A stretch of DNA of 10,608 nucleotides from positions 1 to 10,608 of the forward strand of contig JAGBGW010000110.1 in assembly GCA_017935825.1 (NCBI GenBank), given 5' to 3'. The position numbers and the translations under genes are program-made. Source of the stretch: Clostridia bacterium (GTDB lineage: Bacteria > Bacillota > Clostridia > Christensenellales > Maliibacteriaceae). Of this stretch, positions 5,123 through 10,608 are shown piece after piece. A model generated the notes under the pieces. That model saw only the letters and a list, made by a program, of their open reading frames with translations. It was not told the origin of the DNA and did not search any database. Numbering within the stretch: position 1 is the stretch's first letter; each line of letters begins with the position of its first letter.

Positions 5123-6928
5123 TTACAGGTTGAATGCGCTTTGCAGGCTCTGGTACTTCCAAAGATTGGAAGCGGCATTCCACGTCATGTAGCCGTCGGT
5201 GAAACCTGCATCGCGGATGGCGCGGATCTGTGCGCCAACGTTATCGGGACCGTAGACGGTGTAGGGTGCGTGGATGGCATCGTAAGCCTGAATCCAGGTG
5301 CGCACGCGGGCAGGGGTGGGAATTTCCGTCTGGCGCTTTGCCGCGCCGCTGCCCCAGATGGACAGAGTATCATAGGGATGCTCCCAGGGCTTATAGCCGC
5401 CCCACTCTGCATAGTGGTCGGGGTAGGGCATTGCGGAGATGACGTCCACCACGTTGCTGATGGCGGGCCAGTACTGACCGTAGGCTGCCACGTAGTCGTT
5501 GCTGGTTTCGCCGAAGACGTCGGCGGAAACGTACACGCCCGACTCATGCAGGCGGTCGCAGGCATACATCAAAAAGCGCTGAATTGCCTGTGCCTTTGTC
5601 TCGCCGTAGGTGTTCTGGTAGTCGATGGTGCCGTTTTGCTCGTGGCGGTAAGTACCATCGGGGAAACGGACATAGTCAAACTGAATTTCGTTGAAGCCGA
5701 ACAATTCCACTGCTTCCTGGGCAAGGTCCACCTTGTACACCCAGGTCTCGCGGTTATAGGCGCTGGGCCAGTAGCTGCTTTGAAGAGTCAAAGGATTGCC
5801 GTCGCTGCCAAGGATGCCGCACTGGGGATTGTCGGTGACAAAGCCGGTGTCGTTGAAGGTGGTGATTCTGCCGATGATGAAATAGCCTGCATCCTGCAGC
5901 TTTTTGATGGCCGCACCGTATTCTTCCACGGTGTAATTGGCATTGGCATAGCAGGTGGGAGACACTTCCTGCATCAAGGGCGACTGGTAGGCGATGGCGC
6001 CGCCGTCGGAAATATCCACGACAAATGCGTTGATGCCGCATTCGTCAGCCAGTGCAATGTAATCGTCCACATTGGTCAGGATATCGCCGTAGCAGTTCAG
6101 ATACAGCGTACGGCATTCATCGGGCATGACGTTGTCGGCAAAGGATGCGTTTTCTCTGGGGTAATAGTCAAGAGAGGCTGCATCACCGCCGCCGTAGCGG
6201 TTGCCGCGTTCGGCATGGATCAGATACATGCCGTCGGCATCATAATTTGCCTGTGCTTCTTCCAAAGTATCTGCAAGGTACCAGGGGCGCACGAAGCCCT
6301 CATGGGTTTCGGATGCCACCGCGTTGCCTGCATCATCTTTTTCGGTAACCACGTCAAAGGACACCTGATACATATGTACGTTGCCTTCTTCGTCCAGTTC
6401 ATCGTAGCCGATGACAGAAAGCTCCGTACCCTTTTCGATCAGCGTGCCAAGGTCGCCTGATTCTGCATCCAGCAGGACATTCTGCGCCGTGCGCATGAAG
6501 AAGGTTTCTTCGGTGATAACGTCCTGCACATCGTCCACGATCACGTCGCGCATGACAAGGTACTCTGCCCCACCGATCTGCACGGCAAACAGTCCCTGTT
6601 CATCGGGGACTTCCTTTTCATCATAGGTAACAAGCGTGCCGCGGACAAATTCCGCACACTGTTTATGGGTGGTGGTGCCGTCTTCCTGCTCCACGTATTC
6701 ATAGGCAGGGATCATCACACCTGCATCGCCGCGCAGGTAACCGTCCACATAGACGATGGGTTCGGGTGTGGGCAAAAGCGATGCCTCCTGCCCCACTTTG
6801 GGCGCACAGGCCGCCGCATCCAAAAGGAAAAATGCTGCACCGAGCACCAGTGCAAAGACCAGCAGAGAAACAAAAAATCTGCCGAAACGAGTTTTATTAC
6901 GTCGTTCTTTTTCAGGTTTATTCTGCAT
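5123..6928 (-). CDS. Membrane-anchored putative glycoside hydrolase (DUF4015-type barrel)
   Basis: A 601-residue protein with a basic N-terminus (KERRNKTRFGR) and one hydrophobic helix at about 15-40. This is either a signal anchor or a signal peptide ending near AAAC; the lipobox is not convincing. A short linker (PTPEP, 53-57) leads to a region of two SH3-like beta segments (about 62-220), which may bind cell wall. The TIM barrel covers about 272-601 and shows landmarks of the putative glycosyl hydrolase family PF13200/DUF4015: FVVDISDGG (302-310), NEIQFDYVRFP (413-423, D418 a likely active-site acid) and SADVFGE (468-474). It probably acts outside the cell on wall glycan or polysaccharide; no substrate is proven for the family. 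The ATG at 6928 has GGAG 8 nt upstream; an in-frame GTG three codons earlier overlaps that site. It is the first gene of a three-gene operon. Confidence 0.82.
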   Translation of the reverse strand: MQNKPEKERRNKTRFGRFFVSLLVFALVLGAAFFLLDAAACAPKVGQEASLLPTPEPIVYVDGYLRGDAGVMIPAYEYVEQEDGTTTHKQCAEFVRGTLVTYDEKEVPDEQGLFAVQIGGAEYLVMRDVIVDDVQDVITEETFFMRTAQNVLLDAESGDLGTLIEKGTELSVIGYDELDEEGNVHMYQVSFDVVTEKDDAGNAVASETHEGFVRPWYLADTLEEAQANYDADGMYLIHAERGNRYGGGDAASLDYYPRENASFADNVMPDECRTLYLNCYGDILTNVDDYIALADECGINAFVVDISDGGAIAYQSPLMQEVSPTCYANANYTVEEYGAAIKKLQDAGYFIIGRITTFNDTGFVTDNPQCGILGSDGNPLTLQSSYWPSAYNRETWVYKVDLAQEAVELFGFNEIQFDYVRFPDGTYRHEQNGTIDYQNTYGETKAQAIQRFLMYACDRLHESGVYVSADVFGETSNDYVAAYGQYWPAISNVVDVISAMPYPDHYAEWGGYKPWEHPYDTLSIWGSGAAKRQTEIPTPARVRTWIQAYDAIHAPYTVYGPDNVGAQIRAIRDAGFTDGYMTWNAASNLWKYQSLQSAFNL

Positions 6929-6958
6929 TGTATACACTCCGAATCATATTTCAGTTTC

Positions 6959-6987
6959 ATTATACAATACCTTTCCCCTCTTGTGGA
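6959..6987 (-). promoter_or_regulatory. Promoter of the hydrolase-ROK-membrane protein operon
   Basis: On the minus strand TCCACA (6987-6982, 4 of 6) is followed after 17 bp by a perfect TATAAT (6964-6959). The expected start is near 6952, giving a leader of about 24 nt that includes the GGAG site. There is no room for a riboswitch. Confidence 0.65.
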
Positions 6988-7021
6988 CAGTTTCAGACAG
7001 ATTTTGTGCCGTTTACAACGC

Positions 7022-7044
7022 AAAAAAGCCGCAAAATGCGGCTT
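7022..7044 (-). terminator. Rho-independent terminator of the lipoprotein gene
   Basis: The 8-bp stem AAGCCGCA/TGCGGCTT (7026-7033 with 7037-7044) has a 3-nt loop and runs into six T on the minus strand (7027-7022), 16 nt after the lipoprotein stop codon. It separates this gene from the hydrolase operon promoter. Confidence 0.85.
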
Positions 7045-7059
7045 ACTGTACATATTATG

Positions 7060-7800
7060 TTACTGAGCAGCTGTGTTTTGCGGCAGATCGACTTCCACAT
7101 TCATAAAAAGATTTTCAAAGACAGTGTCTGCGATGCCCTCGTCAAAAAATTCCTCTGCGTATTCTTCCATCAATACCGTGTCAAGCAGCATGGCCTCCGC
7201 ATCCATGGCGATATCCATGGTGCCGCAAAAGGCCGCATCGCCAAGGTTCAGCGCGTAGTATGCGCGGACGGTTTCCCCATCGCCTTCCAGGTCGGAAGTG
7301 GTAATGTAATACGTCACGCGGCCGATTTTTGTCTGCATGCTTTCAAGGTCGTCCGGTTCTGCCTCGTCTTCCCTTTGCAGTTCAAAATAGTCAAAGCAAT
7401 CCGCCATCATGCCAAAGTCGTCCTTTGCAGGCACAAGGCGGACGGTGACGTAGTCCACGCCGATGCCGCCATTGGTGGTGAATGCCGCAAGATACTCGCT
7501 GCTTTTGACTTCATCCACTTCAAACATATCGGCATTGTAATGCAGTGTGCAGGCTTTTTCCACAACGTTGGTAGTGGTGCCTGTTTCATCCTGCTCAAGA
7601 TGGGAGAAACTGTAAGTGCCCATGGCAACAGGCGACGGAGTGGGTGTTTCAGTTGGCAGAGCTTCCATCTCCTGCGTGGGCGAAGGGGTGGGCGTCTGTT
7701 CGATCACCTCATTGTTATAGGACCTGCAGGCACAGCCCGTCAGGACAAGTGCGAAGGTAAGAAGCACCGCGGCGATGGCTTTTGCAAACATCTTTTTCAT
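7060..7800 (-). CDS. Putative lipoprotein of unknown function
   Basis: A 246-residue precursor with a clear lipoprotein signal: MKKM, a hydrophobic stretch at 8-20, and lipobox L20-T21-G22-C23, so it is expected to be lipid-anchored on the outer face of the membrane. Residues about 36-58 form a Pro/Thr/Ser-rich linker (PTPSPTQ, PTETPTPSP) typical of cell-surface tethers. The remaining domain of about 190 residues is acidic and predicted mixed alpha/beta, and I cannot assign it to a family. The gene begins at an ATG 9 nt after AAAGGA and has its own terminator. Its only weak upstream promoter element is TACTAT (7839-7834). It lies upstream of the surface-hydrolase operon on the same strand, divergent from the glycosidase-like gene, so a role at the cell surface in the same process is plausible but unproven. 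Confidence 0.88.
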   Translation of the reverse strand: MKKMFAKAIAAVLLTFALVLTGCACRSYNNEVIEQTPTPSPTQEMEALPTETPTPSPVAMGTYSFSHLEQDETGTTTNVVEKACTLHYNADMFEVDEVKSSEYLAAFTTNGGIGVDYVTVRLVPAKDDFGMMADCFDYFELQREDEAEPDDLESMQTKIGRVTYYITTSDLEGDGETVRAYYALNLGDAAFCGTMDIAMDAEAMLLDTVLMEEYAEEFFDEGIADTVFENLFMNVEVDLPQNTAAQ

Positions 7801-7886
7801 GAAACATCATCCTTTCAAAGAATTTGATCGCACATAGTATGCCGCGGCAGGATTTTGATTATTCTCTTTTTCTTTTGTGATGATTT

Positions 7887-7895
7887 TGTTATAAT
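7887..7895 (+). promoter_or_regulatory. Extended -10 promoter of the glycosidase-like gene
   Basis: TGTTATAAT contains a perfect TATAAT (7890-7895) preceded by the TGn extension. The -35 region (TTTTTC) is poor, as is common for extended -10 promoters. The start codon follows 44 bp downstream. Confidence 0.6.
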
Positions 7896-7938
7896 TACAT
7901 CAACGTATTTCGGCACAAAATCCCATAGGAGGACACAT

Positions 7939-9567
7939 ATGGAAGATTTAAGTTTTGTTTTTAAAAACGCACAGTTTGAATTTTCGGGCGTAAAGTTTTC
8001 CGTGATGCTGCACGGCTTTATCAATGCCTATTCTCTGGACCCCGATTGTGTGGAATCCGTCTGCGACGGCGACACGCTGACCATCCAGTGTTCGGGACTT
8101 CTTTGCCGCGGCGGTCAGGAACCTGTTGCAGGTCACGCCACCATCGTTGCAAAGAAACTTGAAAAAGCTGTCACGCTCGACATTGAAGCCATCGTGGGCA
8201 ATGCGGCAGAAGAAATCCGCTGCGCCAAGCTTTCCATCCACAATGCACCCCGCGGCCGTGTCATCAATTTGATCGACTCCCGTCCAAGGGAAATTCCGCC
8301 CCAGGGCATGGTGCTTCGCTATCCCGAAGGCTGGCGCGATGTGGGTACGCCCCTGCTGATTTTGGATTGCGAAGACGGTCTGCACTACTACCGCTCCCAC
8401 GACACCCGTGTGCAGGAAAAGCGATTCTCCTTCGTCAACCGACAGGACGGCAGTCTGGACACCGAGCTGATCTTCGAGCCTGCCGCCACCGAGATGGCGC
8501 GCTTTATCACCGTTCCCACATGGGAACTGGGCATGGGCGACAGCGTGGAAGAAATCTACGCACCCCACATTGCCCACATTGAAAAGGCATACAACCTGCC
8601 CGTCTGGGAGGAGCGCGAAGACGTACCCGACTGGGCAAGAAAGATCAGCCTTGTTGCCAGCATCCACTGCATGCACTGGACGGGTTATATTTTCAACACC
8701 TACGATCAGGTATTGGAGCATTTGAAGCAGCTTGCCGCCATGATCGAGCCCGAGCGCATCCTTGCATACCTGCCCGGTTGGGAAGGCCGCTACTATTACC
8801 AGTATGGCGATTATCGTCCCGAGCCCTTGCTGGGCGGCGCGGAAGGCTTCAAGCGCCTTTGCGACGGCGCCAAGGAACTTGGCATCCACGTCATGCCCAT
8901 GTTCGGCATCAACTACGCATCCATCCACCATGCAGGGTATGAAGCATGGGGCAAGCCCTCCAAGTTTATGGGACCCACTTCCCATGACGGGCTGACCTAC
9001 ACCGACTTTGATGCAAGCCGCCACTACGATATCGGCTATCATCGAAACCTCAATCCTGCCGCGCCCCGTTGGCAGAATCGTCTGGTGAACCAGACCCATG
9101 CACTGATCGACCAGTTCGGTTTTGAAGGCGCATTCTACGACATTTCCGCCGTATGGGTCAACGATTCCTCCCACGAACTTTACCCCGGCACCATCGAGCT
9201 GGTCCGCCGCATCCGTGAAGGTCATCCCGAACTTCTCATCGGCGGCGAGGGCTGGTACGACGGCACCATGGTTCCCTTCCCCTTGATTCAGGCAGGTCAT
9301 ACCGACGGCCGCATGAACTACCATGATGCAGCATACGCGCCGATTTTGGACAAATACGCTCGCGGCTTCGGTCATCTGTGCCTTGGCGACCCCTCCCGCC
9401 TGTCCTGCGGTGTGCATGAGCTGGGGCACAATCCCGAATGGCGCACGCCCCTTCGAAAGGGGTGCATCCCCACCGTCACCATCGTGGACGGCACCATGGA
9501 AAAGGCGCTTGACCGCGTGCAGATGATCGTGGACGATGCAAAGGAGTATGCAAGACTGTATCTGTAA
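7939..9567 (+). CDS. Cytoplasmic glycosidase-like TIM-barrel protein (DUF6259-like)
   Basis: A 542-residue protein with no signal peptide or membrane segment. The N-terminal part (about 1-215) is predicted to be mostly beta strand, and the rest (about 225-520) has the repeat pattern of a TIM barrel. FEGAFYDISAVWVND (395-409) places D401 at the end of a barrel strand, and LLIGGEGWYDG (432-442) places E437 at the end of the next, the usual positions of nucleophile and acid/base in retaining glycosidases. The plan (beta domain then barrel, many aromatic residues such as GWEGRYYYQYGDY) recalls proteins annotated DUF6259, but that match is from memory. It would act on sugars taken into the cell. 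AGGAGG (7927-7932) sits 6 nt before the ATG. It is transcribed alone and divergently from the lipoprotein gene. Confidence 0.72.
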   Translation: MEDLSFVFKNAQFEFSGVKFSVMLHGFINAYSLDPDCVESVCDGDTLTIQCSGLLCRGGQEPVAGHATIVAKKLEKAVTLDIEAIVGNAAEEIRCAKLSIHNAPRGRVINLIDSRPREIPPQGMVLRYPEGWRDVGTPLLILDCEDGLHYYRSHDTRVQEKRFSFVNRQDGSLDTELIFEPAATEMARFITVPTWELGMGDSVEEIYAPHIAHIEKAYNLPVWEEREDVPDWARKISLVASIHCMHWTGYIFNTYDQVLEHLKQLAAMIEPERILAYLPGWEGRYYYQYGDYRPEPLLGGAEGFKRLCDGAKELGIHVMPMFGINYASIHHAGYEAWGKPSKFMGPTSHDGLTYTDFDASRHYDIGYHRNLNPAAPRWQNRLVNQTHALIDQFGFEGAFYDISAVWVNDSSHELYPGTIELVRRIREGHPELLIGGEGWYDGTMVPFPLIQAGHTDGRMNYHDAAYAPILDKYARGFGHLCLGDPSRLSCGVHELGHNPEWRTPLRKGCIPTVTIVDGTMEKALDRVQMIVDDAKEYARLYL

Positions 9568-9573
9568 GCCGAT

Positions 9574-9618
9574 CCCTCAGTCAGCTGCGCTGACAGCTCC
9601 CTTAGGCTTAAGGGAGCC
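9574..9618 (+). repeat. Two-hairpin intergenic repeat after the glycosidase-like gene
   Basis: It reads CCCTCA, then GTCAGC-tgc-GCTGAC (9580-9594), then GCTCCCTTA-ggct-TAAGGGAGC (9596-9617), then C. The order CCTCA, hairpin, AGCT-hairpin-AGCC matches the DUF559-flanking repeat at 2136-2186, so both belong to one dispersed family. It begins 7 bases after the stop codon; without a T-run it is at most a weak terminator or mRNA 3'-end stabiliser. Confidence 0.75.
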
Positions 9619-9638
9619 GTTGACATTCATTTAAATCA

Positions 9639-9672
9639 AAAATCCCAGGCAATTCTGCTCGGGATTTTGCTT
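9639..9672 (+). terminator. Probable terminator of the glycosidase-like gene
   Basis: AAAATCCC (9639-9646) pairs perfectly with GGGATTTT (9661-9668) around a 14-nt loop, ending in a T-rich tail. The tail overlaps the -35 of the next promoter. Confidence 0.55.
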
Positions 9673-9695
9673 TTGCTCAAATACAGGCGTATAAT
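9667..9695 (+). promoter_or_regulatory. Promoter of the metallo-beta-lactamase-fold gene
   Basis: TTGCTT (9667-9672, 3 of 6) and a perfect TATAAT (9690-9695) are 17 bp apart, placing the start near 9702 and a leader of about 24 nt before the ATG. Confidence 0.55.
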
Positions 9696-9725
9696 CGTTT
9701 TGTTTCATTGCAAAAGGAGAAATCT

Positions 9726-10592
9726 ATGCACAACATCAAAATCACGGACGTTCGTGCGGTGCAGGGCGATAGCGCCTTCCTGCTGGACGACGGAAATACG
9801 ACGATTTTATACGACACGGGCTTTGCCTGCACGGGTGCGCGCGTGGCGGAAAATATTGAAAAAGCTTTGGGCAACCGAGAGCTTGACTACATCTTTTTGA
9901 CCCACTCCCACTACGACCATGCGGCAGGTTCGCCCTATGTAAAGCGTAAATATCCCAATGCAAAGGTGGTGGCAGGTACTTACGCCGCGACCATTTTTGC
10001 AAAGCCCACCGCCCGCGCTGTGATGCGCGATCTGGACGGGAAAGTTGCAGATTCCCTCGGCATCGAGGAATACGAAGATCTGCTGGACGAGCTTTGCGCC
10101 GACATCACGGTGGAGGACGGCGACCTGATCCGCGCAGGCGACATGGTCTTTACCGCCATCAATTTTGTGGGACACACCAGGTGTTCCGTGGGCTATTACC
10201 TTGCAGAGAATAAGCTTCTGCTGGGCACGGAGACCCTGGGCGTTCACAGCGGTGCGGATTTTGTGGTACCCTCCTATCTTGTGGGGTTCAATTTGGCGAT
10301 GGAATCCATCAAAAAGGCACAGGCGATGGATATCGAGCAGATTCTCGTGCCTCACTACGGTCTGCTGGAAAAGGAAGAATCCCGATTCTACCTTGAAAAA
10401 AGCGCATCCGATGCAAAGGATACGGCACAGCATATCGCACAAATTCTTGCCGCAGGCGGAAACGACGAGGATGCCTACCAATACTTCGTGGATCGGTTCT
10501 ACCACGGCTATATCCGTGAAATCTATCCGCCCGATGCCATGCGCCTGAACACCCACATCATGATCGATCTAATCAAAAAAGAATTGCAGTAA
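9726..10592 (+). CDS. Metallo-beta-lactamase-fold hydrolase
   Basis: A 288-residue cytoplasmic protein of the metallo-beta-lactamase superfamily. The core motif THSHYDHAAG gives metal ligands H60, H62, D64 and H65. The third motif is VGHTRCS (H150) and the last is VPHYG (H210). The Asp that normally bridges the two metals (usually in a GD.. motif) appears to be Glu169 in LLLGTETLG, unusual for the superfamily. The C-terminal part (about 215-288) is helical and follows the barrel of beta strands. It probably hydrolyses an ester or thioester, but members act on very different substrates and nothing here narrows it down. AAGGAG lies 6 nt before the ATG. It has its own promoter and no obvious link to the sugar genes; the remaining 16 bases of the window carry nothing recognisable. 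Confidence 0.88.
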   Translation: MHNIKITDVRAVQGDSAFLLDDGNTTILYDTGFACTGARVAENIEKALGNRELDYIFLTHSHYDHAAGSPYVKRKYPNAKVVAGTYAATIFAKPTARAVMRDLDGKVADSLGIEEYEDLLDELCADITVEDGDLIRAGDMVFTAINFVGHTRCSVGYYLAENKLLLGTETLGVHSGADFVVPSYLVGFNLAMESIKKAQAMDIEQILVPHYGLLEKEESRFYLEKSASDAKDTAQHIAQILAAGGNDEDAYQYFVDRFYHGYIREIYPPDAMRLNTHIMIDLIKKELQ

Positions 10593-10608
10593 AGAAAGAA
10601 GCACCTTC

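Noticed and set aside
5024..6460. 478-residue open frame on the plus strand opposite the surface hydrolase
   Set aside because: It lies antisense to a gene with clear barrel motifs, promoter and ribosome binding site. Its protein is rich in Gly, Val, His and Cys without recognisable domains, as expected for a frame shadow.
6938..7059. Riboswitch or leader RNA before the hydrolase operon
   Set aside because: The promoter leaves a leader of only about 24 nt and the rest is explained by the lipoprotein terminator.
7948..9429. 493-residue open frame on the minus strand opposite the glycosidase-like gene
   Set aside because: The sense strand has AGGAGG, a promoter and glycosidase-like active-site motifs. 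The antisense frame has no start signal and an unnatural composition.

Overview
The window looks like a piece of a gut-type Firmicutes chromosome, most likely class Clostridia (Oscillospirales-like). GC content is moderate (about 50%). Start codons follow strong GGAGG-type ribosome binding sites, promoters are of the TTGACA/TATAAT kind, and terminators are hairpins with T-runs. Short hairpin-forming repeats (CCTCA...AGCT-hairpin-AGCC) of a kind common in this group also occur. No tRNA, rRNA, CRISPR array, transposase or phage gene was seen. The genus assignment is an inference, not shown by any single marker.

Left part (1-2310). Two carbohydrate genes on the minus strand are translationally coupled: a NagB-like sugar-phosphate deaminase/isomerase homologue (1573-734) and a sugar-phosphate isomerase/epimerase-type TIM barrel that runs off the window (723-1). 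Upstream of them lies a cassette of about 567 bp (1620-2186). It holds a small DUF559 (PD-(D/E)XK, Vsr-like) nuclease gene bounded by inverted multi-hairpin repeats. A good minus-strand promoter (2238-2210) lies just outside the cassette, so the cassette appears to have landed between that promoter and the nagB-like operon.

Middle (2300-3530). A 65-residue ferredoxin-thioredoxin-reductase-like cysteine protein is followed by a second copy that has lost its 5' third, with repeat-like sequence at the break. A terminator, a perfect 14-bp palindrome overlapping a promoter, and a TetR-type regulator follow. A bidirectional terminator closes this block.

Right-hand minus-strand operon (6987-3500). 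One promoter drives a membrane-anchored putative glycoside hydrolase (SH3-like region plus a DUF4015-type barrel), a ROK sugar kinase and a six-helix membrane protein; the last two genes overlap by ATGA. Upstream is a separate lipoprotein gene (7800-7060) with its own terminator.

Far right (7890-10608). A cytoplasmic glycosidase-like TIM-barrel protein is read to the right from an extended -10 promoter. It is followed by another hairpin repeat, a terminator, and a metallo-beta-lactamase-fold hydrolase. Taken together, the surface hydrolase, cytoplasmic glycosidase, ROK kinase, NagB-like protein and isomerase suggest a locus for taking up and breaking down a sugar, possibly an amino sugar, but the substrate cannot be read from the sequence.
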